Positions 26,259-36,086 of a stretch of DNA of 64,000 nucleotides are shown here, piece by piece. Numbering within the stretch: the stretch's first letter is position 1; every line of letters starts with the position of its first letter. The notes under the pieces are model-generated. The model was given only the letters and a program-made list of their open reading frames with translations. It was not told the DNA's origin and did not search any database. The stretch is from positions 1 to 64,000 of the forward strand of contig JBAXHT010000004.1 of the NCBI GenBank assembly GCA_037138755.1. The letters run 5' to 3'. The stretch comes from Armatimonadota bacterium (GTDB lineage Bacteria > Armatimonadota > Fimbriimonadia > Fimbriimonadales > Fimbriimonadaceae). The position numbers were made by a program, and so were the translations under genes.

Positions 26259-28326
26259 ATGCGGTTGGGACGCCACCGTCAACAGTCAGGACTCCACCGG
26301 TCGTCTTGCTACTCGCTTCGCTAGCAAAGAAGTAGGTCGCCGCGGCGATGTCTTCGGGGAGGATATTGACCTTTAAGGTCGTCCGCTTTCGATAAAACTC
26401 TTCGAGTTCTTCGGGCTGAATTCCGTAGGTTGCCGCTCGTTCAGCTCGCCAAGTGCCATCCCAAATCCCTGAACCCGACAAAACACCATCGGGCATCACG
26501 CTGTTAACACGAATACCAAACGCTCCGCCTTCTTCGGCAAGGCAGCGGGCCATGTGCAACTCGGCAGCTTTAGCTGCACTGTAAGCAACGGCGTTCTTTC
26601 CGGCAGCAACGCTGTTTTTGGAGCAGATGAAGATGATGTTTCCACCTGAGCGCTGTTGCTTGAACACTTTGAATGCTTCCTTGGCGACCAGGAAGTAGCC
26701 CGTCGAAAGAATGCTGTGATTGAGGTTCCAAGTCTCCAGCGACGTTTCCTCGATGGGAGCGCTCGATGCGATTCCCGCGTTGTTCACTACGATGTCGATT
26801 CCGCCGAAATAGGAGATCGACAAGCAAAATGCCTTGCTGACGGATAGCTCGTCCGTGACGTCCATCGAAAGCGCAATGGCACGACCTTCTCCAAACTCCT
26901 TGATGAGGTCCTCCGCAACTTTTTCTCCACCCTCACGGTTTCGGTCAGCGATCACAACGTGTGCACCTTCAGCCCCTAGCTTCCGGGCGATTGCACGTCC
27001 AATCCCGCTTGCCGATCCAGTTACCAACGCAACCTTCCCAGCAAGAGGCTTGGGAGCAGGTTTGAGACTGAGTTTGTACAGCTCAAGCGGCCAATATTCG
27101 ACTCCGAAAGACTCGGCTGCCGACAATGAGACGAAACCACCCATTCGGGCGGCATTTTGCATCGTGACGATTGCGCGGTGGTAGAGCTGCCTCGAAACGT
27201 TTGCGGCTTGGGCGTCGACGCCCACAGTGATCATTCCAATACGCGGAATCAATATCACACGTGGGGTCGGCGCAAACATTGATTGCCCTTCCGACTTGTT
27301 CGCTTGAAAATACGCAGAATAAGCAGTTGTGAATTCCTCAAATGCGCCGGAGACTTTCGATTTGAGTTCTTCCAGCCCTGTTTTAGGCGTCCAATCAACA
27401 AACATTGGGAGCATCTTTGTGTGTACCAAGTGGTCGGGACATGCGGCTCCGATTTGCGACAGTTCTCGGGCTTGAGAAGAATTGACGAAATCCATAACTT
27501 CGGGAGAGTCATCGCATTTCAGTACAACTGGGCCGTATTTCGAAATTGCTCCGCGCAGAATAGGCAGGATTTGGAGCAAGTAGGCTCCGCTTGACGTCTC
27601 TCTGGGCAACGTTGTCTCCTCTTGAGGAAGTGGCGAAAGCGTATTGAGATAGTCCTGAGCTTCAGCGATGATCCGGATTGTGTTGGCGTAGCATTCCGCC
27701 GAAGTTTCGCCCCAGGTGACGAGGCCGTGTTTACCCATGACGACGCATTCGAGCTTAGGGTTATTCCGAACGGCAGCTCCGATCTGTTGACTGAGAGTGA
27801 AGCCAGGGCGAATGTAGTCGACCCAAGCCGCTCTCTCGCCGTAAATCTTCCCCATGATCTCCTTCCCATTTGGGGTGCAGGCAATCGAGATGATGGCGTC
27901 AGGATGGGTGTGGTCGACGTGGGGGGCCGGGACAAAGGCGTGAAGGAGGGTTTCGATGCTTTGGCGCGGTCGGCCCCGCTCATAAACGGTCATATCCAGG
28001 TAGGCAATCATGTCCTCATCAGACATTTCGGGACGCTCGAAGAGCGGTTCAATTTCGTCCTGTTTGAGCCCCGCGAATCCACTAGCGGTGATGCCGGCAA
28101 TGTCGGACCCAGAGCCTTTGACCCAGAGGACACGACAAGGTCGCCCCATATGATCAATCCCATCGGCTTTTGTGCTCGTGTTTCCGCCATAGATGTTCAC
28201 CAGCGTTCGGTCGCTTCCAAGTAGCTGAGATCGGTAAACAAGTGCTTCTAACCCTTCTGAAGCCGGAGCTTCTGACGGATTCCATCGATTTTCTACCTTC
28301 ACCATGTTATTCACTTGGGTACCCAC
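26248..28326 (-). CDS. Bifunctional rhamnulose-1-phosphate aldolase / L-lactaldehyde dehydrogenase (RhaEW-type)
   Basis: A 692-residue fusion. The N-terminal class II aldolase/adducin domain spans about residues 25-270 with a metal His pair (HVDHTHPDA near 135-143, [10 protein letters not shown] near 198). The C-terminal SDR domain, about 430-692, has [23 protein letters not shown] and YSAAK. The aldolase splits L-rhamnulose-1-P into DHAP and L-lactaldehyde; the SDR oxidises the aldehyde to L-lactate with NAD. This architecture is known as RhaEW (for example B. subtilis YuxG). Start is uncertain: GTG 28326 overlaps the isomerase by 20 nt, or ATG 28305. Overlaps rhaB at its 3' end. Confidence 0.93.
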   Translation of the reverse strand: MGTQVNNMVKVENRWNPSEAPASEGLEALVYRSQLLGSDRTLVNIYGGNTSTKADGIDHMGRPCRVLWVKGSGSDIAGITASGFAGLKQDEIEPLFERPEMSDEDMIAYLDMTVYERGRPRQSIETLLHAFVPAPHVDHTHPDAIISIACTPNGKEIMGKIYGERAAWVDYIRPGFTLSQQIGAAVRNNPKLECVVMGKHGLVTWGETSAECYANTIRIIAEAQDYLNTLSPLPQEETTLPRETSSGAYLLQILPILRGAISKYGPVVLKCDDSPEVMDFVNSSQARELSQIGAACPDHLVHTKMLPMFVDWTPKTGLEELKSKVSGAFEEFTTAYSAYFQANKSEGQSMFAPTPRVILIPRIGMITVGVDAQAANVSRQLYHRAIVTMQNAARMGGFVSLSAAESFGVEYWPLELYKLSLKPAPKPLAGKVALVTGSASGIGRAIARKLGAEGAHVVIADRNREGGEKVAEDLIKEFGEGRAIALSMDVTDELSVSKAFCLSISYFGGIDIVVNNAGIASSAPIEETSLETWNLNHSILSTGYFLVAKEAFKVFKQQRSGGNIIFICSKNSVAAGKNAVAYSAAKAAELHMARCLAEEGGAFGIRVNSVMPDGVLSGSGIWDGTWRAERAATYGIQPEELEEFYRKRTTLKVNILPEDIAAATYFFASEASSKTTGGVLTVDGGVPTAYVR

Positions 28327-29488
28327 CTCCAGCGTCGGTCACACCCCGTTCGTCGGCGACTTTATCCGTGTACGCTAGGGCCTCCTCAAAGGGGTTCTCC
28401 GGGAGCCCGTTCGACACTCGCCACGCTTTGAGAATTTCTTGAACATCCGTCTTGAAGGCATTGTTCAGAATCCGGTGCGCTCCAAGCACATCGCCACTTG
28501 CTTGGCGATCTCGCAACACCGCTTGGTCAACGAGCAGGGCTTTTGCGTACGCCTCTTGGCAGTTTAAGACGCTTTGCAGCATGGCCTCCATCTTCGGTTC
28601 GATGTTGTGGCTTTGGTCGATCATGTACGCGACCTTGCCTGCTGTTTCCGAGGCTAGGGAATCCGCGGATCGCTCTGCCGAGACGAGCTCGTGATAGATG
28701 CAGAACAGCTCATACGGGTTGGTGCTGCCAACGATGAGGTCATCATCGGCATAGCGCCGCGCGTTGAAGTGGAACCCACCGAGCTTTCCTTCGTCGAGAA
28801 GGAACGAAACAATCGCCTCAATATTGGTGCTTTGGGCATGGTGACCCAGGTCAACAAGAACTTGAGCTTTGTCTCCCAGTGCCACGCAGTGGCTGAGCGC
28901 AGCGCCCCAATCGAAAGAGTCTGTATAGTAGAAAGCTGGTTCAAAGAATTTGTATTCGAGAAGCATGCGCGACCCTTCTGGAAGGGCGTCATGCACAACT
29001 TGCAAAGCCTCTCGGAAGAACTTTTTTCGCTTGCGAAGGTCATCTTGTCCGGCGTAGTTTGTGCCATCCGCAAACCATAGGCTCAGGTCCTTTGAGCCAG
29101 TCTTCTTCATGATCTCGACGCACTCGAGCAAGTGGTCGACTGCCATCGTTCTGACGGCTGAATCGGGATTGGTGACCGAGCCAAGCTTGTAATGATCTTT
29201 TTGGAACAGATTTGGGTTGATTGCACCAACGGTGATCCCCTTCCGAGCTGCATAGTCGCCTAGCTCCGAGTAGTTCTCAACCTTGTCCCAAGGAATGTGC
29301 AAAGCGATGGAGGGCGCAATTCCGGTCAGACGGTGAATTTCTGCCGCATCGTCAACCTTCTCCCAAACGGTCCGGGCGGCACCGGGAGCAGCGAAGGTTT
29401 TGAACCGAGTACCAGAATTTCCGTATCCCCAGCTCGGAGTCTCGATTCTTTGGGCTGAGAGTGCGTTGAATAGCTCAATCTGATTCAT
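28307..29488 (-). CDS. L-rhamnose isomerase (RhaI type)
   Basis: A 393-residue (beta/alpha)8 sugar isomerase of the Pseudomonas-type L-rhamnose isomerase (RhaI) group, not the longer RhaA of E. coli. Metal-binding residues are recognisable in [35 protein letters not shown] and the [11 protein letters not shown] region. It converts L-rhamnose to L-rhamnulose. It overlaps the regulator stop upstream by 14 nt and the aldolase start downstream, so it is first enzyme of the operon and first of the pathway. Confidence 0.94.
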   Translation of the reverse strand: MNQIELFNALSAQRIETPSWGYGNSGTRFKTFAAPGAARTVWEKVDDAAEIHRLTGIAPSIALHIPWDKVENYSELGDYAARKGITVGAINPNLFQKDHYKLGSVTNPDSAVRTMAVDHLLECVEIMKKTGSKDLSLWFADGTNYAGQDDLRKRKKFFREALQVVHDALPEGSRMLLEYKFFEPAFYYTDSFDWGAALSHCVALGDKAQVLVDLGHHAQSTNIEAIVSFLLDEGKLGGFHFNARRYADDDLIVGSTNPYELFCIYHELVSAERSADSLASETAGKVAYMIDQSHNIEPKMEAMLQSVLNCQEAYAKALLVDQAVLRDRQASGDVLGAHRILNNAFKTDVQEILKAWRVSNGLPENPFEEALAYTDKVADERGVTDAGGGYPSE

Positions 29489-30281
29489 GGCAGTGTTGGC
29501 TCGGATCTTCGTTAACGATTAGGCGGACGTCCTCACGCTCGAGGGCTTCTCTCAGCTCTCTCGAGGGCTGGCGATCTGTGATTAGGACATCGATTTCGTT
29601 GAGTTTAGCCGTACTAGCCAAGGCGCGACGACCTATTTTGGTGTGATCGATGAGAGCAATTTTTAGGGATCCTCCCTTCAGAAGCGCACGTTTAGTATCT
29701 GCCTCCTGTGGATTTGGATCGGTGAATCCGTCTTCGACGGTGAATCCGCCGCTGGAGAAGAAGACCTTATCCGGGTGGAGGCGGCTGAGGGATTCAATGG
29801 CGGTTGCTCCAACGAATGATCTTGCTTTCGCGTGGAAGAACCCGCCGCAGACAAAGAAGTCGATGGGTGAATTCATCACCGCTTCAACTGAGTCGAGTCC
29901 TGTGAGGATCGCTCGAACTCGCCGGGCGGGGAGTATTCGGGCCAGTGCCAAGGCACTCGTGCTTGCATCCAGTCCAACTGAGTCCCCGTTCTGAACCAAC
30001 TCAAGCGCGGCGAGTGCCATGCGGTCTTTCGCGCTTGCTTGGACAAGCGAGCGCTGCTGGTAGCTTTCTTCTTCTGCCGCGTGTTCGCGGAGGCGCGCTC
30101 CACCGTGGATTCGTTCGATTTGACCAAGTTCGGCGAGGTGGTCGAGTTCTCGCCGAATCGTCATCTCACTCACCGCAAATTCGAGGGCAAGTTCGCGGAT
30201 ACGTACCGTTCGCTGCGCGAGCACTCGCAACATGATTTCATCCTGTCGCGATCCGCTCACTTGAACCGGCTTTGTTAGCAT
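29475..30281 (-). CDS. DeoR family transcriptional regulator (RhaR-like)
   Basis: A 268-residue DeoR-type repressor. The HTH spans about residues 16-65 ([22 protein letters not shown], then HGGARL, a DeoR signature), followed by the DeoR C-terminal sensor domain (about 90-250) with [29 protein letters not shown] and [12 protein letters not shown]. It leads the rhamnose operon and probably represses it and the divergent transporter. Some Bacilli use a DeoR-type RhaR for rhamnose genes, so the ligand is likely a rhamnose phosphate intermediate. ATG has TAATTT 6 nt upstream. Confidence 0.92.
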   Translation of the reverse strand: MLTKPVQVSGSRQDEIMLRVLAQRTVRIRELALEFAVSEMTIRRELDHLAELGQIERIHGGARLREHAAEEESYQQRSLVQASAKDRMALAALELVQNGDSVGLDASTSALALARILPARRVRAILTGLDSVEAVMNSPIDFFVCGGFFHAKARSFVGATAIESLSRLHPDKVFFSSGGFTVEDGFTDPNPQEADTKRALLKGGSLKIALIDHTKIGRRALASTAKLNEIDVLITDRQPSRELREALEREDVRLIVNEDPSQHCHESD

Positions 30282-30381
30282 CTGATGAAATTATTGCACA
30301 ACTTCACAACACGCGTAAGTTAAACCATTCAAAGTTGCTGTACGGTTTTGTCCGTATGCTATATTTACGTTTCACCGCAAG
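30282..30381. promoter_or_regulatory. Divergent rhamnose promoter region with dyads
   Basis: The 100-bp gap between the regulator and the transporter genes. Leftward: TAATTT (30293-30288) 6 nt before the DeoR ATG. Rightward: TATATT (30360-30365) with TTGCTG at 30335-30340 as weak -35. Possible operators: TACGG-N6-CCGTA (30341-30356), lying between -35 and -10, and an inverted CAACTT (30299-30304)/AAGTTG (30332-30337) pair. Which element binds the DeoR protein cannot be decided by eye. Confidence 0.45.
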
Positions 30382-31908
30382 TTGGAATCCTTGAAGCAAG
30401 ACATCGCCGTTTTGGACCCTCATTCTCCCGGGCTATCCGCTTCGGATATCTGCTTGTCGTTCGCAGGATTTCAAGTGCTCAAGGATGTGAATATTCACAT
30501 TCTTCCTGGAAAAATCCATGCAATCACTGGCGAAAACGGGGCGGGAAAATCTAGCCTTGGAAAGGTCATTGCTGGACTCTACAGGCCGGACAGTGGCTCC
30601 GTCGAGCTGAATGGCAAGGCACTCAGGCTGAGTTCTCCGCGTGACGGACTGGCGAGTGGGATCGCCCTTATCCATCAAGAACCTTTAGTGTTTCCCGACT
30701 TGTCGATTGCAGAGAATATTCTTGCTGGGAACCTTCCTATCCGCGCTGGGCAGGTCGATTGGAACAAGGCGCTGGAAGTCTCAGCATCGATGTTGCGTCG
30801 TCTGGGCGCAGAGATGGATGTTAGTCGTTTGGCGGGAACGCTTTCTATTGCCGATCAGCAGCTTTTGGAGCTTGCTGCCGCGCTCTCCCACGACGCAAAA
30901 GTGTGGATTTTTGACGAGACGACCGCTCCGCTCACTCCTTCCGAGGTCAAAGAGTTGTTCGTCGTCATGCGCGAGCTTCGAGATCAGGGGTGCTCTATCG
31001 CCTTCGTATCGCACCACCTGGATGAGGTCTTTGAGATCGCCGATGAGATCACCGTGTTGAGGGGCGGAGAGCGCGTTGCACACTTCCAGACGAGTAAGAC
31101 CACCCCCGCTGAAGTCGTGCGAAACATGGTTGGAAGAGATGTGGGCGCCACTGCCCGAGAGCCGAGAAAAGTCGCAACTGAACAAGCCATATCAGTAGAA
31201 CAGCTTTCAGGTCCTGGCTTCAGCAATGTTTCTTTTGAGCTTCAAGTCGGAGAGATTCTAGGACTTGCAGGGTTGGTTGGCGCAGGAAGGACCGAAGTTG
31301 CAAGAGCCCTGTTCGGGATCACACTTCCATCCTGCGGCACCATCACGCTATTTGGACTGCCTTTTTCTCCTAAGAACCCGCAGGACTCAATCGCGCGCGG
31401 AGTGCAGCTCGTCCCAGAGGACCGTCGTGGAGCTGGGTTGATGCTCGAACGTTCGGTCTTAGACAACGCTTCTTTGGTGCAACTCAGGATTTTTGGTGGT
31501 GCGCTTGGGCTTCTGAACCGTAGTCAACAGGAGGCGAAGGTGGAGCCGGTTTTAACTCGCCTCAGAACCGCCTTGCGTTCGACTCAGCAACTCGTGGGGC
31601 AGCTCAGTGGCGGAAACCAACAGAAGGTCGTTCTTGCGAAATCGCTCCTAAAAACACCGAGGATCATTATCTTGGACGAGCCGACGCGGGGCGTTGATAT
31701 CGGAGCCAAGTTCGATGTCCACTCCCTGATTCGCGAACTTGCTGACTCGGGCGTTTCAGTGATCCTAATCTCGAGCGATCTTTCCGAGGTGCTGAGCCTG
31801 TCCGACCGGATCGCGGTCATGCGACGCGGCTCAATGGTTGGAATCCTTGACGGCACACAAGCTACCCAAGAAGCGGTCGTCGCGCTGGCAAGCGGAGGTG
31901 AAGCTTGA
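30382..31908 (+). CDS. Rhamnose ABC transporter ATP-binding protein
   Basis: A 508-residue double ATPase of the carbohydrate-uptake CUT2 class (RbsA/XylG/RhaT-like). N-terminal domain: Walker A GENGAGKSS, LSIADQQLLELAAALS signature region and Walker B as VWIFDETTAPL. C-terminal domain: degenerate Walker A GLVGAGRTE, signature LSGGNQQKV and IIILDEPTRGVD. TTG start at 30382; no strong Shine-Dalgarno is seen. It is divergent from the rhamnose enzymes and overlaps the first permease start (TTGA). Substrate L-rhamnose is inferred from context. Confidence 0.92.
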   Translation: MESLKQDIAVLDPHSPGLSASDICLSFAGFQVLKDVNIHILPGKIHAITGENGAGKSSLGKVIAGLYRPDSGSVELNGKALRLSSPRDGLASGIALIHQEPLVFPDLSIAENILAGNLPIRAGQVDWNKALEVSASMLRRLGAEMDVSRLAGTLSIADQQLLELAAALSHDAKVWIFDETTAPLTPSEVKELFVVMRELRDQGCSIAFVSHHLDEVFEIADEITVLRGGERVAHFQTSKTTPAEVVRNMVGRDVGATAREPRKVATEQAISVEQLSGPGFSNVSFELQVGEILGLAGLVGAGRTEVARALFGITLPSCGTITLFGLPFSPKNPQDSIARGVQLVPEDRRGAGLMLERSVLDNASLVQLRIFGGALGLLNRSQQEAKVEPVLTRLRTALRSTQQLVGQLSGGNQQKVVLAKSLLKTPRIIILDEPTRGVDIGAKFDVHSLIRELADSGVSVILISSDLSEVLSLSDRIAVMRRGSMVGILDGTQATQEAVVALASGGEA

Positions 31909-32852
31909 AGTTGCGGCTCGGCGTGGGTGCTGGTTTGCTGGTAGCGGCCTACCTATCCGCTCCTAGGCTGTTTACCAGTGGTTCGCTCAATTCGATTCTG
32001 CTCCTTCTTCCGCTGATTCTGACGGTCGCCTTGGGCGAGTTCCTCGTCGTAGTAACGGGCGGAATTGACATCTCGGTAGGCTCCATCCTAGGTTGCTCGG
32101 CAATGACATGCGGCGTAGCGCTCAAGGTGCGGCCAGACTTGCCTATTCCGGTTTGCTTCTTCCTCGGAGCAGTCTGTGGCATAGTACTCGGAGTCGTCAA
32201 CGGGCTTCTCGTTGCAAAGGCCAATCTTTCGCCGCTCATCGTCACAATTGGGACATTGGCATCCTTCCGAGGGCTTGCATTTTTGATTGGGAGCGGCGAA
32301 ACGGTGACTGGAAGTTCGGTGCCAGATTCATTGACGAGTCTTTCGAACCGTGGGTTGACCCTCGGTCCCGTGACCGTGAGTTGGCTGGCTGCGCTTTGTT
32401 TGACTCTGACTGTCGCAACCGCTTGGTTCGTGAAGTATCGACCGCTAGGGAGGGCCTTGTATGCCTTCGGAGGACAACCCGAAGCCGCCGTTCGTCGCGG
32501 AATCTCGTTGAGTGGAGTTCAGCTGTTTGCCTACATATTCAGCGGACTCATGGCGGGAATCGCTGGAGTCATGTATCTCTCGCGGTTCGGTCAGGTACAA
32601 CCCGGCGCTGCGGGGAGCGGATTTGAACTCACGGTCATCGCTACCGTCGCAATCGCCGGAACCAAACTCACTGGCGGGGCCGGTCGTATCGCAAATGTAG
32701 CTCTAGCTGCACTTTGCATGGCGGCAATCACAGTCAGCCTGAGCACGCTGGGAATCGATACGAACTGGCAATTGCTCGTTTACGGTTTAGTTCTTCTAGT
32801 GATGGTTTGTAGCGACGGCCACCGTCGGAATCGGGAGACGTTGATGGCATGA
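31905..32852 (+). CDS. Sugar ABC transporter permease 1 (CUT2)
   Basis: A 315-residue integral membrane protein with about 8-10 helices, RbsC-like. Typical features: GGIDISVGSILG (about 50-61), VNGLLVAKANLSPLIVTIGTLASFRG and the cytoplasmic EAA-like loop with ALYAFGGQPEAAVRRGI. TTG start overlaps the ATPase stop (TTGA). It pairs with the following permease as a heterodimer, the usual layout of rhamnose CUT2 transporters (RhaP/RhaQ). Confidence 0.92.
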   Translation: MKLRLGVGAGLLVAAYLSAPRLFTSGSLNSILLLLPLILTVALGEFLVVVTGGIDISVGSILGCSAMTCGVALKVRPDLPIPVCFFLGAVCGIVLGVVNGLLVAKANLSPLIVTIGTLASFRGLAFLIGSGETVTGSSVPDSLTSLSNRGLTLGPVTVSWLAALCLTLTVATAWFVKYRPLGRALYAFGGQPEAAVRRGISLSGVQLFAYIFSGLMAGIAGVMYLSRFGQVQPGAAGSGFELTVIATVAIAGTKLTGGAGRIANVALAALCMAAITVSLSTLGIDTNWQLLVYGLVLLVMVCSDGHRRNRETLMA

Positions 32853-33799
32853 AGAAGAACATTCCTCCGCTTCTCCTTTGTCTACTGGTTCTATTCATTG
32901 GATGGAGGGTTTCTCCCAATTTTCTTGATGCTGCCTATTTGCGAGACTCTGCGACTCTAATGGCCGAGATCGGAATCATCGCCATTGCGATGAACTACGT
33001 GATCGCGGCGGGCCAGATTGATCTGAGCGTTGGCTCGAACATGGTTCTGACGGCCTGCGTCACCGCCAAACTCCTTCAATGGGGATTACCGATCCCGTTG
33101 GCGCTGATCGTTGGAGTCGGGTTCGCCGCCCTCCTGGGCTGGCTCAATGGACTCCTCATCACCTACTTTCAGGTGCCTTCCTTCCTAGTCACGGTTGCGA
33201 CGCTTGCCATCTTCCGTGGTGCGGCGAAAGCACTACTCGGGCCAGCTTCAGTGAAGGCACCTGCGAGTCTAGTTGGCATCGACACTTCAACGATGGCTTG
33301 GCTAACTGTGCCGTTATGGATTCTCTTGGGATTTGGTTTGGCTTCGGTGATTGTCCTCAACCGAACGGTTTTTGGAGCGTGGGTGCTTGCTGTGGGTTCC
33401 AATCAGCGGACGGCGTTCTACTCGGGAGTTCCGGTTTCGAAAGTTATCCGCTCGACCTTTCTGATCTCTGGGATGTTCAGCGGTGTCGCGGCGCTCTTGA
33501 TGCTCTCTCGGCTAGGAATCGCCCGCGCCGATCTGGCGAATGGAGCCGAGCTCGACGTCATCACCATCGTCGTGGTCGGCGGAACTCTGATTCAGGGCGG
33601 ATCTGCGAATGTCATCGGCTCGATGTTGGCATTTCTGATGATTAGCCTTCTGCGCACTGCCATGGGAGTCGCCAGCGTCACTGCTGAGTATCAGATGACC
33701 ATGATCGGGGCTCTCCTTGTGATCGCCGTGCTTGCTAAAAATGTCAACATACGGATACCATCCCGGAAACGATCACCCATCGGGCAATCAGTGCCATGA
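32849..33799 (+). CDS. Sugar ABC transporter permease 2 (CUT2)
   Basis: A 316-residue permease related to the preceding one: AAGQIDLSVGSNMVLTA, WLNGLLITYFQVPSFLVTVATLAIFRG and the coupling loop WVLAVGSNQRTAFYSGV. About 8-10 helices. ATGA overlaps at both ends (with permease 1 and with the binding protein). Presumed to form the membrane channel together with permease 1. Confidence 0.92.
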   Translation: MKKNIPPLLLCLLVLFIGWRVSPNFLDAAYLRDSATLMAEIGIIAIAMNYVIAAGQIDLSVGSNMVLTACVTAKLLQWGLPIPLALIVGVGFAALLGWLNGLLITYFQVPSFLVTVATLAIFRGAAKALLGPASVKAPASLVGIDTSTMAWLTVPLWILLGFGLASVIVLNRTVFGAWVLAVGSNQRTAFYSGVPVSKVIRSTFLISGMFSGVAALLMLSRLGIARADLANGAELDVITIVVVGGTLIQGGSANVIGSMLAFLMISLLRTAMGVASVTAEYQMTMIGALLVIAVLAKNVNIRIPSRKRSPIGQSVP

Positions 33800-34863
33800 A
33801 AACAAAAACCGCCTCCCTTGCACTCGCCATTATTTCGCTGTCGCTCGTTGTCGGCTGCGGAAGCACGAAAGATTCATCGGCACCCTCGACGACTGCACCG
33901 ACGACTTCGGCAGGGGCGAAGACTAAATTGGTGTTCATCCCCAAGAGCGCGGGAAATCCTTACTTTGCTCAGGTCGAGTCAGGTTTCAAATCAAGCGCCG
34001 ACCAGTTTGGAGTCGATTTCACGTCCCAAGCGCCGAGTTCGGCAGACGCTACGTCGCAGTTGTCGGTGATCAAAGATCAAACTCAGCGCGGAGCAGAGGT
34101 GATCGTGATTTCTCCGAACAGCCCGGATGCACTGAACGAAACTCTCGACCAAGCGGCCGCTAAAGGGGTCGTGATCATCACTGCCGACTCAGACTTGACC
34201 GGAAACGAATCGCACAGATCCGTGGGAGTTGTACCCGTCGATTTTTCGACCATCGGGCCCGAGCAAGTTGAGCTTCTGGGTTCGCAGATCAACTACGAAG
34301 GCGAGATCGCGATTCTGAGCGCAACCAGCGATGCTCCGAACCAGAACGCGTGGATTGAAGGCATGAAAAAAGCGTTGGCCGAGCCTAAGTTTGCAAAGAT
34401 GAAGCTAGTCGAAATTGTCTATGGTGACGACGAACCCCAGAAGTCAACCACGGAATGCGAAGCCCTATTGACCAAGCACCCGAACCTCAAGGGCATGATC
34501 GTCCCAACTTCAGTGGGGCTTGCGGCAGCGGCCCAAGTTCTTACTCAAAAGGAGATTGCACCGGGAGCCAAGAACGCCAAGAGTGGAGGGCTGGTGCTTA
34601 CGGGGCTCGGCACTCCGAACGAGCTTCGTAAAGCCGTCGAATCTGGCGTGGTTGCCAAGTTCCAGCTGTGGGATCCTGCCGATATCGGAATCGTTGCCGC
34701 GTACGTTGGGACTCAGGTTAAGTCCAAGAAGTTAGATGCCAAGCCTGGAACCAAGTTTGAAGTCCCCGGAAAAGGGTCTTTCGAGATCAAGGAAAAGAAC
34801 ATCGTAGTGGCCGGAAAACTGGTCACGTTTTCAAAAGAGAACATCGGGCAGTACAAGTTCTAG
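33796..34863 (+). CDS. Rhamnose substrate-binding lipoprotein (RhaS-like)
   Basis: A 355-residue periplasmic-binding-protein type I fold, CUT2 class. Lipoprotein signal with lipobox LVVGC (lipidated C21), then a Ser/Thr/Ala-rich linker (about 22-42) and a ribose-binding-protein-like core (KLVFIPKSAGNPYFAQVESGF, VIVISPNSPDAL, VVIITADSDL). It captures the sugar outside the membrane. Last gene of the transporter operon, ATGA overlap with permease 2. No terminator is apparent after it. Confidence 0.92.
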   Translation: MKTKTASLALAIISLSLVVGCGSTKDSSAPSTTAPTTSAGAKTKLVFIPKSAGNPYFAQVESGFKSSADQFGVDFTSQAPSSADATSQLSVIKDQTQRGAEVIVISPNSPDALNETLDQAAAKGVVIITADSDLTGNESHRSVGVVPVDFSTIGPEQVELLGSQINYEGEIAILSATSDAPNQNAWIEGMKKALAEPKFAKMKLVEIVYGDDEPQKSTTECEALLTKHPNLKGMIVPTSVGLAAAAQVLTQKEIAPGAKNAKSGGLVLTGLGTPNELRKAVESGVVAKFQLWDPADIGIVAAYVGTQVKSKKLDAKPGTKFEVPGKGSFEIKEKNIVVAGKLVTFSKENIGQYKF

Positions 34864-34915
34864 TCAGCTCAGCACTTCTTGCCGAGTTTCTGCAGTCGCT
34901 TGCGCCGTTCAGCGG

Positions 34916-34921
34916 TAAGAT
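34916..34921 (+). promoter_or_regulatory. -10 box TAAGAT, leaderless-type
   Basis: TAAGAT followed by exactly 6 nt and ATG 34928. No clear -35. Confidence 0.45.
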
Positions 34922-34927
34922 TGGCAA

Positions 34928-35599
34928 ATGTTAGCTCTCGTCACCGCCATGGCCATCGCGGGTCCAACCGAGATGAATCTCGAGGGTTGGAGAATCATTC
35001 TGGAAGGGGAAGTTTTGGCAGACAAGGACTGGCCGGAGGCAAAGGCGGAGCTAACCCGGCAGCTGCAAAATATCAAGCGTGTTGTTGACGACAAGCCGCT
35101 AAAGAACCTGCAGAAGGTTGCCGTCTGGGTGAATTCAGATAGCAAAGTCACACAATGTATGGCCTATCACCCCGACCGAGGCTGGCTAAAAAACAACGGG
35201 GCCAATCCAGAGATGGCGAAGTCCGTGGAACTGGGTAGTTGCAAGCGCTTCGTTGATTGGACCTATGTTCAGCCCTGGATGGTGTTGCACGAGTTGGCTC
35301 ATGCGTACCATGACCAGTTCTTGGAGAAGGGTTTCGAGAATCCGACCGTACTAGATGCGTTCAAGAAATCGATGGAAACGAAGAAGTACGATGAAGTTCT
35401 GCACTGGGAGGGGCGAACTACCAAACACTACGCGACAACAAACCAGATGGAGTACTTCGCAGAAACCACTGAGAGCTACTTCGGAACGAACGACTTCTTC
35501 CCATTCATCCGCGCCGAGCTACGTAACTTTGATCCGGGTGCTGCTGCGCTAATGAAAGAAATCTGGGGGGCTGCCGAAAAGCGCTCTAAGGAAGCCTAA
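34928..35599 (+). CDS. Secreted zincin-like metallopeptidase
   Basis: 223 residues with a short N-terminal hydrophobic signal-like segment (MLALVTAMAIAG). Zinc motif HELAH (H121, E122, H125), and the likely third ligand is one of the Glu residues in MEYFAETTESYFG (175-182), as in gluzincins. The C-terminal NDFFPFIRAELRNFDP motif is typical of a group of uncharacterised bacterial secreted zincins. Its substrate is unknown. Single gene, convergent with the TspO operon. Confidence 0.78.
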   Translation: MLALVTAMAIAGPTEMNLEGWRIILEGEVLADKDWPEAKAELTRQLQNIKRVVDDKPLKNLQKVAVWVNSDSKVTQCMAYHPDRGWLKNNGANPEMAKSVELGSCKRFVDWTYVQPWMVLHELAHAYHDQFLEKGFENPTVLDAFKKSMETKKYDEVLHWEGRTTKHYATTNQMEYFAETTESYFGTNDFFPFIRAELRNFDPGAAALMKEIWGAAEKRSKEA

Positions 35600-35615
35600 C
35601 TTGTGAATTGTTACT

Positions 35616-36086
35616 CTAGCGTACTGCCCGGTTCAGCATCCATATTGAGAAGTTGAGGACAGATGCAAAGGAGACCCACATGATGTAGGGGACGAGTAGC
35701 CAACCAGCCGGACGATCAATCTTCCAGAAGGTCGCTAGCATCGCGACAATGGAAAGCCATAAGGCGACAATGTCTAGAAACGCCAAATCTGGTCGTCGCT
35801 GTGCGAAGAAGAGCCAGGACCAGGCAAGGTTGAAGATGAACTGGACAACAAATATGGCAGCTGGAGCACCCCAAAACTGACCCGACAACCAGACTCGCCA
35901 GGCCGAAACTCCGATGAGGATAAAAAGGGCAGTCCAGACAGGCCCGAAAAGCCAAGAAGGCGGGTTCCAACTAGGCTTGATGATCTCGGGGTACCACGTT
36001 TTGACAGACGAACCAGTAGCTAGTCCACCAATGGCTCCGACGGATAATGATACAAGCACAAACATCAAGAGTGCGAGATATTTCAT
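35616..36086 (-). CDS. TspO/MBR family protein
   Basis: A 156-residue tryptophan-rich sensory protein homologue with five transmembrane helices. Hallmarks: WYPEIIKPSWNPPSWLFGPVW near residues 31-51, W-rich helix ends and NLAWSWLFF. TspO binds and may degrade porphyrins and affects stress responses. It is the last gene of the CsbD-Dps-membrane protein-TspO operon, with its start overlapping the upstream gene stop by 4 nt (ATGA). Confidence 0.94.
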   Translation of the reverse strand: MKYLALLMFVLVSLSVGAIGGLATGSSVKTWYPEIIKPSWNPPSWLFGPVWTALFILIGVSAWRVWLSGQFWGAPAAIFVVQFIFNLAWSWLFFAQRRPDLAFLDIVALWLSIVAMLATFWKIDRPAGWLLVPYIMWVSFASVLNFSIWMLNRAVR

